This document shows positions 1-8,584 of a DNA stretch of 35,111 nt, piece by piece. The notes below the pieces were generated by a model. It was not told where the DNA came from. It saw only the letters and a list, made by a program, of their open reading frames with translations, and did not search any database. Location of the stretch: the NCBI GenBank assembly GCA_012033195.1, contig JAAUSQ010000014.1, positions 1 through 35,111 of the forward strand. The letters are read 5' to 3'. Both the position numbers and the translations under genes were made by a program. The first letter of the stretch is position 1. Each line of letters begins with the position of its first letter. Source of the DNA: Chloroflexaceae bacterium (GTDB taxonomy: Bacteria > Chloroflexota > Chloroflexia > Chloroflexales > Chloroflexaceae).

Positions 1-542
1 TTGATGCTGACCCGCGCATAATCGGGTAGGAAGGTAGCGCAGCACAGCAACCGACCGCATGGGCCAATGCCGCCCAGCAATTTCGCTTCGTCGCGTGGCC
101 CGATCTGGCGTAGCTCAATACGGCTGCGAAAGGTGCGTGCCAGGTCGCGCACCAGCGCCCGAAAATCAACGCGCTGCTCGGCGGTGAAGTAAAACGTCAG
201 CCGCGACCCATCAAAGCTATATTCGGCCTTGACCAGATTCATCGGTAGTTGATGCGCCTTCACCTTCTCGGCGCAACGCTTCAGCACTTCGTCGTGGCGC
301 GACTGGAACTTTGCCATGCGCTCGAAGTCGGCAGGCTCGGCCCGTCGAATAACGCTGCGGAGTTCGCCGACCACTTCTTCGGGGGTAATAGTACGCATGC
401 CGTGGGCGACTTTTGCCATCTCCGGGCCGCGCGCTGTGTCTACAATCACCATTTCGCCCTGCTGCAAATCGGTGTTGCCCGCAGGATCAAAAAAATAGGT
501 CTTTCCGCTATCCTTAAAACGGATACCGACAATTGCAATCAT
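1..542 (-). CDS. ricT: PSP1/RicT (YaaT)-like regulatory protein, 3' end outside window
   Basis: Reading the minus strand from ATG at 542 gives 180 open codons with no stop before the window edge, so only the N-terminal part is present. The protein starts MIAIVGIRFKDSGKTYFFDP and carries the PSP1 signature GGIGPCGRLLCC near residues 163-174, with closely spaced cysteines. In Bacillus subtilis the family member RicT (YaaT) acts in the cytoplasm with RicA and RicF, binds iron-sulfur clusters and affects RNase Y-dependent mRNA processing; whether this applies here is inference. The start codon overlaps the stop of the upstream cyclase gene as ATGA (542-539), which fits translational coupling and fixes the start. 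Family assignment is firm; the exact role is not. Confidence 0.88.
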   Translation of the reverse strand, partial: MIAIVGIRFKDSGKTYFFDPAGNTDLQQGEMVIVDTARGPEMAKVAHGMRTITPEEVVGELRSVIRRAEPADFERMAKFQSRHDEVLKRCAEKVKAHQLPMNLVKAEYSFDGSRLTFYFTAEQRVDFRALVRDLARTFRSRIELRQIGPRDEAKLLGGIGPCGRLLCCATFLPDYARVSI

Positions 543-2062
543 GTCTGACGATGTCCTATCACTTTGAAGGTACGCACCCGCTGCTCTTTGCCTTTCAGTT
601 GCAACGACCCGATCTCCTGCACGATAAAGGCTTCGCCGATCATCTGGCGCGTTGTTTCGCCGATGAAGACCGTGCCCGGTTCGGCTGCCGACTCCAGGCG
701 TGAGGCGATATTGACGGTGTCGCCAATCGCGGTATATTCCAGGCGGTGCCGTGTGCCAAAGAAGCCCGTATAGGCAATTCCGGTATTGATGCCAATTCGA
801 ATATTAAAGTGTTTGTGCATATCAAGCTTCTGGAGCAGCCGTTGCTGAGCCGTCTGCATGCCAAGTCCGGCTTGTACGGCATTGACCGCATGGGTATCAC
901 TGATTGGCTCATCGGGCAGGCGGGGTGCACCGAAGATTGCCATAATTCCGTCGCCGATATATTTATCGACGGTTCCATTATACGTAAAGATGACCTCGGT
1001 CATCTCGTGCAAGTATTCGTTGAGTAAGTCCTGTACCTCGTGCGGGGCAAGCTGTTCGGAAAGGGCCGTGAAGCCTTTGATATCGGCAAACAGAATGCTG
1101 ACCATCTGCTCTTCGGCGGCCCACAGCTTGCCGTGCTGCAAGACATAGCGGGCCAGCGCTTGCGCCACATTGGGCGATAAAAAGCGTTCCAGGTTCTGGC
1201 GCACCTGCGACTGACGACGTACTTCTTCGGTCAGGCGGGCACGTTCGATGGCAACCGCCGCCTGACTTGCGAGGGTGGCCATCAGGTCGCGGTCGCGGTC
1301 TTTAAACTGGTCGCTTCCCGGCGAGTCGATCATCATGATGCCGATAGCACGGTTCTGGATCATCAGCGGCACACAGATTGCCGAGCGGATGTTGGCACTG
1401 ATGATGCTCTCGGAGCCAGCAAAGTCGAGGCGCGCATCGCGGGTCAGTACCGCTTCGCCTGCTTCCAATGCCTTCCGCACAATGGTGCTGCTAATGGCGA
1501 CATCGCCCTGCCCCGGCGGGTTGATGACCATTGGGACCAGTTCTGCATCTTTGCGGAGCAGCAGCAGACCACGCTGGGCGGGCACCATCCGCAGGGCTTC
1601 CTCAACCACGGTGTCGAGCAGTTCGTGAAAATCGACTATTTGATTGAGCCGCAGACTGAGTTGAAAAATCTCTTTTAGGCTGATAGTTGACTCAATCGCC
1701 TGTTCAGCCGCTTGGACGGGTTGCGCCTCGGCTGCCAGCGGAAAGTAGCGGCTATCATCAAACACCACATTCTGGGCGGCGCGTTCATCGAAGCGCAGTT
1801 CGAACGGGCCAATCGTTACAACGTCGCCATCGCGCAGATGTTCTTCGCGCACGCGCAGCCGATTAACAAAAATACCGTTGCGGCTATCCAGGTCGCGCAC
1901 CCACGATTCACGCCCGCGTTGCTCAATGCGTGCATGGTGCCGCGATACGATGGCGTGATTGAGCACGATATCGTTATCGAGTTGTCGCCCGATGGTGATG
2001 CCTTTCTCGGTCAGGGGAAAGGTCTGCTCTACATTGCTAATGGTAACCGATATACGTGCCAT
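539..2062 (-). CDS. FHA-GAF-class III adenylate/guanylate cyclase
   Basis: This 507-residue soluble signalling protein has three domains in order. An FHA phosphothreonine-binding domain (about 1-92) has the GR, SRHH and NG motifs. A GAF domain lies at about 135-285. A class III nucleotide cyclase domain covers about 320-500. The two metal-binding aspartates are visible in FADIKGFT and GDGIMAIFG, the substrate lysine in VDKYIGDG, and the transition-state Asn/Arg in GDTVNIASRLE. The position that is Asp in class IIIa enzymes is Thr (EYTAIGD), as in class IIIb cyclases. It probably makes cAMP in response to a GAF ligand and a phosphorylated partner; ATP versus GTP use is inferred. It has a promoter at 2127-2155 and its stop overlaps the ricT start. 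There is no obvious Shine-Dalgarno sequence. Confidence 0.92.
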   Translation of the reverse strand: MARISVTISNVEQTFPLTEKGITIGRQLDNDIVLNHAIVSRHHARIEQRGRESWVRDLDSRNGIFVNRLRVREEHLRDGDVVTIGPFELRFDERAAQNVVFDDSRYFPLAAEAQPVQAAEQAIESTISLKEIFQLSLRLNQIVDFHELLDTVVEEALRMVPAQRGLLLLRKDAELVPMVINPPGQGDVAISSTIVRKALEAGEAVLTRDARLDFAGSESIISANIRSAICVPLMIQNRAIGIMMIDSPGSDQFKDRDRDLMATLASQAAVAIERARLTEEVRRQSQVRQNLERFLSPNVAQALARYVLQHGKLWAAEEQMVSILFADIKGFTALSEQLAPHEVQDLLNEYLHEMTEVIFTYNGTVDKYIGDGIMAIFGAPRLPDEPISDTHAVNAVQAGLGMQTAQQRLLQKLDMHKHFNIRIGINTGIAYTGFFGTRHRLEYTAIGDTVNIASRLESAAEPGTVFIGETTRQMIGEAFIVQEIGSLQLKGKEQRVRTFKVIGHRQT

Positions 2063-2089
2063 GGCGCGCCCCGTCTACACTACAGGTAC

Positions 2090-2105
2090 TATGATCACTA
2101 TCATA
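2090..2105. promoter_or_regulatory. Inverted repeat in the cyclase 5' leader
   Basis: TATGAT-CACT-ATCATA is a perfect 6-bp dyad with a 4-nt centre. It lies about 15-30 nt downstream of the predicted start of transcription of the cyclase operon, where a repressor would block it. It could equally be a weak mRNA hairpin. Confidence 0.35.
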
Positions 2106-2126
2106 ATAGCTTACTACATGGGCGCA

Positions 2127-2155
2127 ATTATAGCGCAGCTAGAAGCCCTCCGCAA
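2127..2155 (-). promoter_or_regulatory. Sigma-70-type promoter of the cyclase-ricT operon
   Basis: On the minus strand there is TTGCGG (2155-2150), a 17-nt spacer, then a perfect TATAAT (2132-2127). Transcription would start near 2120, about 58 nt upstream of the cyclase start. The same TTGCGG-17-TATAAT layout occurs at 24828-24856. Confidence 0.7.
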
Positions 2156-2188
2156 CCTACTACATACGTGCGTATTGTCAAGAAAGGG

Positions 2189-2776
2189 TTAGGGTGCGAA
2201 GGTCGCCGCGATGGTGAGGGCGTGCGCGAGCCGTTGGCGGTACTCGTCGCGTGATAGCTCGATGGCTCCAAAACGCGCCAGATGTGCGGTGATGAACTGC
2301 GTATCAAGCAGCACAAAGCCACCCTGCCGCAGTCGTTCCACGAGATGCACTAGGGCGACCTTGCTGGCATCGGTGGCGCGGCTGAACATGCTCTCGCCGG
2401 CAAACAGGCCACGAATGGCTACCCCATACAGGCCACCAACCAGATGCCCCTCATGCCATGTCTCGACACTGTGGGCCAGTCCCATCCGGTGCAGGTTGGT
2501 GTACGCCTCAATCAGTTCTTGCGAAATCCAGGTGCCGTCGCGGTCGGGGGCGGGTTCGGCGCAGGCTTCCATCACGGCTCGGAATGCGGTATCAACCCGA
2601 ACTTCAAAGCCAGCATTACGGACGGTGCGGGCGAGCCGCCGATTGACCCGGAAGGTATCAAGCGGAATGATGGCACGTGGGTCGGGGTCGTACCAGTAGA
2701 TCGTACCATCGTCGTGGGCCATCGGGAAGACGCCCTGAGTATAGGCAGCAACAAGCATGCGTGGGTCGAGTTGCAT
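2189..2776 (-). CDS. aat: Leucyl/phenylalanyl-tRNA--protein transferase
   Basis: This 195-residue cytoplasmic enzyme transfers Leu or Phe from aminoacyl-tRNA to N-terminal Arg/Lys of proteins, creating N-degrons for ClpAP/ClpS-type proteolysis. Family blocks are all present: GVFPMA near residue 14, YWYDPDPRAIIPL, the central TWISQELIEAYTNLH, the core GGLYGVAIRGLFAGESMFS, and LLDTQFITAHLARFGA near the C-terminus. The length is at the short end of the family, as usual for Aat without the extended N-terminal region. The open frame continues far upstream into the malate synthase gene, but the ATG at 2776 is the only sensible start and gives the usual N-terminus (MQLDPRMLVAAYTQG). It lies 68 nt after the malate synthase stop and has no clear Shine-Dalgarno, so it may be co-transcribed with aceB. 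Confidence 0.95.
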   Translation of the reverse strand: MQLDPRMLVAAYTQGVFPMAHDDGTIYWYDPDPRAIIPLDTFRVNRRLARTVRNAGFEVRVDTAFRAVMEACAEPAPDRDGTWISQELIEAYTNLHRMGLAHSVETWHEGHLVGGLYGVAIRGLFAGESMFSRATDASKVALVHLVERLRQGGFVLLDTQFITAHLARFGAIELSRDEYRQRLAHALTIAATFAP

Positions 2777-2844
2777 AGGCAGGGTTTGGCGTGTACCACG
2801 CCCCGCTCTGGTTATCGTGAGAGGGGCGCGGATGTCGAGTCGTT

Positions 2845-4446
2845 TTAGTCGATTGCGTCGTAGGCGGGCAGCGTCAGGAAGTCTACAAAGTCGTCGCTGG
2901 TCGTCAGTGTGTCGAACAGGTCGGCGGCTTCTTCGTACTTGCCAAGGCTGTAGCTTGGGCCAAGCAGTTCCTTGATGCGGGTCAGTTCTTCCGGTACCAT
3001 CTGGCGGAACAGTTCCACCGTCACCTTGCGCCCATCGTCGAGGTTCCCGTGCGGGCTGCGAATCCACTGCCAGACCTGCGCCCGCGAGATCTCGGCGGTG
3101 GCGGCATCTTCCATCAGGTTGAAGATCGGAACACAGCCGGTGCCCGCCAGCCATGCGCCCAAGTATTGAATGCCAACGTTGATATTGGTACGCAGGCCCT
3201 GCTCGGTGATTGGCTCCCTGGGGCCAAAGGCCAGCAGGTCGGCGGCGGCAACGCTCACATCTTCGCGCTTGCGCTCGATCTGGTTGGGGTTGGGCATGTG
3301 CTTGTCGAAGGCTTGCAGCGCCACCGGCACCAGGCCAGGGTGGGCAACCCACGTGCCGTCGTGTCCGTCGCTGGCCTCGCGCTCTTTGTCGGCGAGGACT
3401 TTTGCCAGCGCTTTTGCGTTGGCTTCGGGGTCGCTCTTGATCGGGATCTGGGCGGCCATACCGCCGACTGCGTGAATGTTGCGCTTGTGGCAGGTCTGGA
3501 TTGCTAGCAGCGAGTACGAGCGCATAAAGTGGGTAGTCATCGTGACCAGGGCGCGGTCGGCCAGTACAAAGTCAGGGTCGGTGCGGAACTTCTTGATGCA
3601 GCTAAAGATATAGTCCCAGCGTCCGCAGTTCAGGCCTGCCGAGTGGTCGCGCAGTTCATACAATATTTCGTCCATCTCGAAGGCCGCCAGAATGGTCTCG
3701 ATCAGCACGGTGGCGCGGATGGTGCCCTGTGGGATGCCAAGCTCGTTCTGGGCCATCACAAAAATATCGTTCCAGAGCCGTGCTTCCAGGTGGCTTTCGA
3801 TCTTGGGCAGGTAGAAGTAGGGGCCGCTGCCGTTGTCCATCCGGGTGCGGGCATTGTGGAAGAAGTACAGCGCAAAGTCGAAGATGCTGCCAGCGATAGG
3901 TTTGCCATCCACCAGCACGTGCTTTTCGAGCAGGTGCCACCCACGCGGGCGCAGCATCAGCACGGCGGGCTTGTCAATCAGCTTGTATTCTTTCCCTTCG
4001 GGGCTAACAAAGTCGATGGCGCGGCGGTTGGCATCCCGCAGGTTGATCTGGCCCTGAATAACATTGTCCCAGGTGGGCGTGCTGGCATCTTCCAGATCGG
4101 CCATAAACACTTTTGCGCCCGAATTGAGCGCGTTGATAATCATTTTGCGGTCGGTTGGCCCGGTAATTTCAGTACGGCGATCCTGCAAATCGGCGGGAAT
4201 GGGGGCACAACTCCACGCTGGGTCAGCGCGAATGTGGGCGGTTTCGGGCAGGAAGTCGGGCCACTGCCCTGCTAGCAGGCGGGCATCGCGTTCTTGCCGC
4301 AGGGCCAGCAATGCTGCGCGGCGGGCACCAAAGGCACGCACAAGGGTTGCAACAAAGGTCAGTGCTTCGGTTGAGAGAATTTCGCCATACTCCGGCGTGA
4401 TGGGTGCATTGACCTCAACACCGGTGGGAAGTGTTACAGTACTCAT
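2845..4446 (-). CDS. aceB: Malate synthase A
   Basis: This enzyme condenses glyoxylate and acetyl-CoA to malate, the second step of the glyoxylate shunt, in the cytoplasm. From ATG 4446 it is 533 residues, normal for the malate synthase A family. The family signature [16 protein letters not shown] is intact near residue 260, and [13 protein letters not shown] (metal/substrate site region) lies near 115. I chose the ATG at 4446 because AAAAGGA lies about 12 nt upstream; an in-frame ATG at 4467 adds seven residues (MKRTDPT) and cannot be excluded. It follows the isocitrate lyase gene on the same strand, separated by a probable terminator at 4574-4609, so the two shunt genes may be partly uncoupled in expression. 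Confidence 0.96.
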   Translation of the reverse strand: MSTVTLPTGVEVNAPITPEYGEILSTEALTFVATLVRAFGARRAALLALRQERDARLLAGQWPDFLPETAHIRADPAWSCAPIPADLQDRRTEITGPTDRKMIINALNSGAKVFMADLEDASTPTWDNVIQGQINLRDANRRAIDFVSPEGKEYKLIDKPAVLMLRPRGWHLLEKHVLVDGKPIAGSIFDFALYFFHNARTRMDNGSGPYFYLPKIESHLEARLWNDIFVMAQNELGIPQGTIRATVLIETILAAFEMDEILYELRDHSAGLNCGRWDYIFSCIKKFRTDPDFVLADRALVTMTTHFMRSYSLLAIQTCHKRNIHAVGGMAAQIPIKSDPEANAKALAKVLADKEREASDGHDGTWVAHPGLVPVALQAFDKHMPNPNQIERKREDVSVAAADLLAFGPREPITEQGLRTNINVGIQYLGAWLAGTGCVPIFNLMEDAATAEISRAQVWQWIRSPHGNLDDGRKVTVELFRQMVPEELTRIKELLGPSYSLGKYEEAADLFDTLTTSDDFVDFLTLPAYDAID

Positions 4447-4573
4447 CGTCGGGTCTGTCCTTTTCATTTCACAAGCGGGTTCCTGACAGTGCGTCTATCT
4501 TTGCATGATGCAATGGTGGTGTGTCGCCTCATAGTATCACACAACTCTACAGTGGCGGACACACAACAATGCA

Positions 4574-4609
4574 CGAGGGCACCGAGTAAAGAAGTGCTCG
4601 ATGCCCTCG
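4574..4609 (-). terminator. Stem-loop after isocitrate lyase
   Basis: CGAGGGCA-CCGAG pairs with CTCG-a-TGCCCTCG around a 10-nt loop, giving an 8-bp stem, a one-base bulge and four more pairs. It begins 39 nt downstream of the aceA stop. The sequence after it on the minus strand is only moderately T-rich, so termination may be partial and allow some read-through into aceB. Confidence 0.55.
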
Positions 4610-4647
4610 CGATCCGTCATTCCATAACGATGGTCACCAACAAGCGC

Positions 4648-5925
4648 CTAGTGGAACTGCGCTTCTTCGGTTGAGCCAGTCAGCGCAGTGGTCGAAGCCA
4701 TACCACCCGACACGACCTGGGTTACATCGTCGAAGTAGCCCGCACCCACTTCGTGCTGGTGGCGGGTGGCTGTGTAGCCATCGGCTTCGGCGGCAAACTC
4801 GGCGGCTTGCAGTTCGGCGTAAGCTGCCATCTGGCGCTCGCGGTAGTCTCTGGCAAGCTGGAACATGCTGAAGTTGAGCGTGTGGAAGCCAGCCAGCGTG
4901 ATAAACTGGAACTTGTAGCCCATCTCACCGAGTTCGTTCTGGAAGCGGGCAATCGTGTCGTCGTCCAGTTTCTTCTTCCAGTTGAACGACGGCGAGCAGT
5001 TGTAGGCCAGCAACTTGCCAGGGAAGCGGGCGTGGATGGCTTCGGCAAAGCGGCGTGCCTCATCCAGGTCGGGCGCAGCCGTTTCGCACCAGACCATATC
5101 GGCGTAGGGGGCGTAAGCAAGGCCACGTGCGATGGCGGCATCCAGACCATTCCGCACATAGTAGAAGCCCTCCTGCGAGTGCTCACCGGTCAGGAAGGGG
5201 GCATCGTACGGGTCGATGTCACTGGTCAGCAGGGTGGCAGCGTTAGCATCGGTGCGAGCAATAACCATCGTGGGTACACCCATTACGTCGGCGGCGAGGC
5301 GGGCCGAAACAAGGTTGCGGATGGCGTTCTGGGTAGGCAGCAGCACCTTACCGCCCATGTGTCCACACTTCTTCTCAGAAGCAAGCTGATCTTCCAGGTG
5401 GATACCAGCAGCACCGGCTTCGATCAATCCCTTGGCCAGTTCAAACACATTCAGCACGCCTCCGAAGCCGGCTTCGGCATCGGCTACAATCGGGGCGAAC
5501 CAGTGGATATCGCGCTTGCCCTCGGCGTGGTCGATCTGGTCGGCGCGTTGCAAGGCCTGGTTAATGCGCTTCACCACGGCGGGTACGCTGTTGGCGGGGT
5601 ACAGGCTCTGGTCGGGGTACATCTGTCCGGCAAGGTTGGCATCGGCGGCGACCTGCCAGCCACTGAGGTAAATAGCCTTCAGGCCAGCGCGTACCTGCTG
5701 CAATGCCTGGTTGCCCGACATCGCACCCAGGGTGTTGACGTAGGACTCGGTGTGCAGCAAGTCCCATAGCCGCTCGGCACCGAGACGGGCCAGTGTGTAT
5801 TCAATCTGCACAGAGCCACGCAGACGGAGAACATCTTCAGCGGCGTAGGGGCGGGTAATACCCTGCCAGCGGGGGTTAGTTTCCCATTGGGCGGTCAGTT
5901 CGGCAGCAACTTGATCCTGGAGCAT
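4648..5925 (-). CDS. aceA: Isocitrate lyase
   Basis: This 425-residue cytoplasmic enzyme splits isocitrate into glyoxylate and succinate, the first step of the glyoxylate shunt that lets cells grow on acetate or fatty acids. The catalytic signature [13 protein letters not shown] is present near residues 185-200, with the active-site cysteine. [12 protein letters not shown] and the TIM-barrel block [16 protein letters not shown] are also intact. The frame is open 14 codons further upstream, but ATG 5925 is preceded by AGAGAGGAAG at ideal spacing, so I use that. The next gene downstream is malate synthase, which supports the pathway call. The 322-nt region upstream holds possible control elements (6012-6025 and 6219-6236). 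Confidence 0.97.
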   Translation of the reverse strand: MLQDQVAAELTAQWETNPRWQGITRPYAAEDVLRLRGSVQIEYTLARLGAERLWDLLHTESYVNTLGAMSGNQALQQVRAGLKAIYLSGWQVAADANLAGQMYPDQSLYPANSVPAVVKRINQALQRADQIDHAEGKRDIHWFAPIVADAEAGFGGVLNVFELAKGLIEAGAAGIHLEDQLASEKKCGHMGGKVLLPTQNAIRNLVSARLAADVMGVPTMVIARTDANAATLLTSDIDPYDAPFLTGEHSQEGFYYVRNGLDAAIARGLAYAPYADMVWCETAAPDLDEARRFAEAIHARFPGKLLAYNCSPSFNWKKKLDDDTIARFQNELGEMGYKFQFITLAGFHTLNFSMFQLARDYRERQMAAYAELQAAEFAAEADGYTATRHQHEVGAGYFDDVTQVVSGGMASTTALTGSTEEAQFH

Positions 5926-6247
5926 AACAACTTCCTCTCTACAGCTTCGTAGGTTTTGAAACGGCAATGAACAACAGCAACGAACAGCAAATGCATATCA
6001 GCGCTAACACCGAACAAATCTGTTCAGGTACGCTGGTATGTATCTGTAGCCAAAACCAGATGTGTGCCCGCATCAGGTTAAAGTTCTTGAAAAAGGGTCT
6101 GAAAAAGAAGGGGAGTACGCACAATCATGGCTGATCGGCCCTGATTCAGCCCCAGTTTCAGCTTAATCGGCATTTGCGCCAGATAATATAGTTTTCTTTC
6201 TGTATAATATTGATAACAGTTACATCTTAGTTACATGACGCAGGGCA
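5926..6247. promoter_or_regulatory. 322-nt non-coding region upstream of isocitrate lyase
   Basis: It is noticeably AT-richer than the genes. It holds a dyad GAACA-AATC-TGTTC (6012-6025), clustered GTTC half-sites between 5965 and 6025, and a direct repeat GTTACAT at 6219-6225 and 6230-6236, exactly 11 bp apart. I see no confident -35/-10 pair. A 61-codon open frame on the minus strand (5939-6124) has no Shine-Dalgarno or family resemblance and is not called. Confidence 0.45.
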
Positions 6248-6565
6248 TTATTCCTGTTCATCTGGCGATATCCATGTTCTGCCATAATTGATTTTTAGCT
6301 TTTCCAAAATAGCTTGCTCCAGATCAATATCGAGCAGATAGGCCAGTTGCAGCAAATAGTTCGCAACATCGGCAAGCTCACCCGCTAATGCGGTCTGATC
6401 AACTGGTTGATCGGTAAATTGAAAATGCTCCAGTACTTCAGCAGCCTCAACAGCAATCGAAACTGCAATATTGCGCGGTGTCTGCGAAAAGGGTGAGTCG
6501 GGCGCATACCAGCCTTTCGCGGTAACAAACTTGTTGATTTCATCGGTAAGCTGCTGGATATCCAT
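6248..6565 (-). CDS. MazG-like nucleotide pyrophosphohydrolase
   Basis: This all-alpha protein of 105 residues matches the small MazG/dCTPase-like family, which hydrolyses non-canonical or excess (d)NTPs to monophosphate and pyrophosphate (house-cleaning). The metal-binding ExxE...ExxD pattern is present as VEAAEVLEHF (about 43-52) and ELADV (about 66-70). A conserved hydrophobic helix follows (ANYLLQLAYLLDID). The length fits the single-domain members rather than the tandem E. coli MazG. The start at 6565 is preceded by a weak AAAGAG. It is divergent from the membrane-protein gene at 6680. The substrate cannot be told from sequence. Confidence 0.88.
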   Translation of the reverse strand: MDIQQLTDEINKFVTAKGWYAPDSPFSQTPRNIAVSIAVEAAEVLEHFQFTDQPVDQTALAGELADVANYLLQLAYLLDIDLEQAILEKLKINYGRTWISPDEQE

Positions 6566-6679
6566 AATTACTCTTTAGCTGCGAAAATAAGCCGCTACGG
6601 ACATGATACAATGAAAACGACCGGAGAACCCATACTATTTTATGTTTACCTTTATGCATTGTGTGTCACAACAGGATAT

Positions 6680-7132
6680 ATGACACCACGCTCTTCTTCA
6701 GCATCATCATGGCTTATTGCGGCCCTCTCGCTGGTGGGCGGGATCGGCATCATCTATGGTGCCTGGACAGGGCTGGAGCCGTCGCCACTGCAAACAGTGA
6801 TCGGGCTGTGGGGAGTGCTCCTGATTGTGATCGGAGTAGTGGCATTGATTGGCACATTGAAGGTAGCGTCAGGAAGCATAGATACTGCATTAACAGAAAA
6901 GGAGACACCGATGATGACGATTGATCAGATTATCGAATATATGGAGCAGACGATTGCCCAGGACTATCTGGCCGGTAATAAGGTCAACCTGCGCCAGACC
7001 CAGACCGCCGCCGGTATTCTGATGGCGGCGGCAGATTCGGTATCCGATATGGAGTCGGCGCGGCGCTTCCGGTTGGTGGCAGCGCAGGCAGCCAACCAGC
7101 TTGAAGCGGTAGAACGGGCAGAACAGCGCTAA
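6680..7132 (+). CDS. Small two-helix membrane protein with a soluble C-terminal helical part (unknown function)
   Basis: I do not recognise the family. From ATG 6680 (AGGA just upstream) the product is 150 residues. Two hydrophobic segments at about 10-27 and 37-57 form a membrane hairpin. A soluble segment rich in Gln, Ala and Arg follows from about 78. The frame is also open 23 codons upstream, without a ribosome site. A strong internal ribosome site (AAAAGGAG, 6897-6904) stands 6 nt before an in-frame ATG at 6911. The last 73 residues may therefore be made separately or may be a separate gene fused by an indel. It lies 42 nt upstream of the ftsW/rodA-like gene on the same strand and is probably in one operon with it. 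Confidence 0.6.
   Translation: MTPRSSSASSWLIAALSLVGGIGIIYGAWTGLEPSPLQTVIGLWGVLLIVIGVVALIGTLKVASGSIDTALTEKETPMMTIDQIIEYMEQTIAQDYLAGNKVNLRQTQTAAGILMAAADSVSDMESARRFRLVAAQAANQLEAVERAEQR
6897..6913 (+). promoter_or_regulatory. Strong internal Shine-Dalgarno and ATG inside the 6680-7132 frame
   Basis: AAAAGGAG followed by ACACCG and ATGATG is a near-ideal initiation site. Starting here yields a 73-residue soluble helical protein beginning MMTIDQIIEYMEQ. It is the best ribosome site in this part of the window. Confidence 0.55.
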
Positions 7133-7174
7133 GCGGCTGCCATCAATCCACCAACTAGAAGCGTGTGAGGAACC

Positions 7175-8584
7175 ATGGAGTTCTTAAAACGTCTGCGCTC
7201 GTTTCGGCGCACCGAGTTCTGGCTGCTTGCCATCGCGATGATCTTGTTTGCATCGGGCTACTTGCAGGTGATTTTCGAAAGCCAGCGCCAGCAGGTGACC
7301 AGCGTGCCCGATGTGGGGCGGGTGCTTGGTTTTCTGTGGCCTTCGGTGCTGCCGTTTTTCCTGTTTCTGGGTATTTCTATCTGGATGAGTATTCGGAAGA
7401 TCCAGGCCGACCAGATATTGCTACCGCTGGTGGCGCTGCTGACGGGCCTAGGGTTGATGATGATTGCCCGTCTGGAGCCGGATCTAGTTACGCTGTATGG
7501 TGCCGACTTTGACAATGTCGATACAAAACAGACGCTCTGGGTAACAATTGGTCTTATCATCCTGATGCTGATGCTCTTTGTGCCGTGGGATCAAATCTTC
7601 ATCCGGTTGGTTAATAGTTCGCTGATGGACTGGCTCGAACACTACCGCTATGCATGGCTGACGCTTGGCCTGAGCCTTGTGGCGGCAACGTTCATCTTTG
7701 GCGTTGATCCGAACAATAGTGGTGTGAAGGTCTGGTTTGATTTTGGGTTCTTCCTCTTTCAACCGTCCGAACTGCTCAAGATCATTCTGGTCATCTTCCT
7801 GGCCTCCTACCTCGATAACCACCGTGCCGTTGTTGCATCGGGCTATCGTGTCGGGCCGTTGACGTTGCCACCGCTGCCCTACCTGATACCGCTGGTGGGT
7901 ATGTGGGGGCTGGCAATGGGCATTATCATTTTTCAACGCGACCTGGGTGCGGCGCTCTTGCTGTTTGGTGTCTTCCTGGCGATGCTGTACGTTGCCATCG
8001 GGCGGGTGTGGTATGTCGGTGCAGGCATTGTAGCGTTTATCATTGGGGCCGTCGCAATGTACCATGCCGACCGCTTTGGCCTCGACAGTGTGGCAAACAT
8101 TGTACGGCTGCGGGTGGGTATCTGGCTCGACCCGTGGGCGACGGCGCAGGGTACCGGCTACCAGATTGTACAGGCAAGTTATGCGCTGGCTTCGGGTGGT
8201 ATTTTCGGGGCGGGCCTGGGGCGGGGTATTCCCGCGATTGTATCGGCGGTGCATACCGACTTTATCTATACGGCGATTGGTGAGGAACTGGGGCTTGCGG
8301 GTACGCTGGCAGTATTGATCGCCTACCTGATGCTGATCTTTCGCGGCTTCCATATTGCGGTAAACATACCGGGGCGCTTTCAGGGCTTCGAGCAATTGCT
8401 CGCGGTGGGGCTGACATCCATTCTAGCTATTCAGACGTTTGTCATTATCGGCGGCAATCTGCAACTCATCCCGCTGACTGGTATCACGCTGCCGTTCATC
8501 TCGTATGGTGGCTCGTCTATCATTATCAACTTTCTGATTATTGGCCTCTTGATGCGGCTTTCGGCAGGGCGGGAAACGGCATGA
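7175..8584 (+). CDS. FtsW/RodA/SpoVE-family peptidoglycan polymerase
   Basis: This 469-residue polytopic inner-membrane protein belongs to the SEDS family, which polymerises lipid II into glycan strands in division (FtsW) or elongation (RodA). Family blocks are present: FQPSELLK near residue 195, FQRDLGAALLLFG near 250, the long GIWLDPWATAQGTGYQ, FGAGLGRG, the HTDFIYTAIGEELG motif, and PLTGITLPFISYGGSS near the end. About ten to eleven hydrophobic segments are visible. The start is supported by GTGAGGAACC just upstream. FtsW versus RodA cannot be decided from this alone; the atypical loop before QPSE and the lack of division genes nearby leave it open. Its stop overlaps the next start as ATGA. 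Confidence 0.92.
   Translation: MEFLKRLRSFRRTEFWLLAIAMILFASGYLQVIFESQRQQVTSVPDVGRVLGFLWPSVLPFFLFLGISIWMSIRKIQADQILLPLVALLTGLGLMMIARLEPDLVTLYGADFDNVDTKQTLWVTIGLIILMLMLFVPWDQIFIRLVNSSLMDWLEHYRYAWLTLGLSLVAATFIFGVDPNNSGVKVWFDFGFFLFQPSELLKIILVIFLASYLDNHRAVVASGYRVGPLTLPPLPYLIPLVGMWGLAMGIIIFQRDLGAALLLFGVFLAMLYVAIGRVWYVGAGIVAFIIGAVAMYHADRFGLDSVANIVRLRVGIWLDPWATAQGTGYQIVQASYALASGGIFGAGLGRGIPAIVSAVHTDFIYTAIGEELGLAGTLAVLIAYLMLIFRGFHIAVNIPGRFQGFEQLLAVGLTSILAIQTFVIIGGNLQLIPLTGITLPFISYGGSSIIINFLIIGLLMRLSAGRETA

Noticed and set aside
4753-5769. 338-codon plus-strand frame inside isocitrate lyase
   Set aside because: It is a complementary-strand shadow of aceA, with no start signal.
6012-6025. LexA-like box upstream of isocitrate lyase
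   Set aside because: The GAAC and GTTC halves are 6 nt apart rather than the 4 nt of the known GAAC-N4-GTTC box; kept only as an unnamed dyad.
5939-6124. 61-codon hydrophobic minus-strand frame upstream of isocitrate lyase
   Set aside because: No ribosome site, it overlaps the likely promoter region, and the composition looks like translated AT-rich non-coding DNA.
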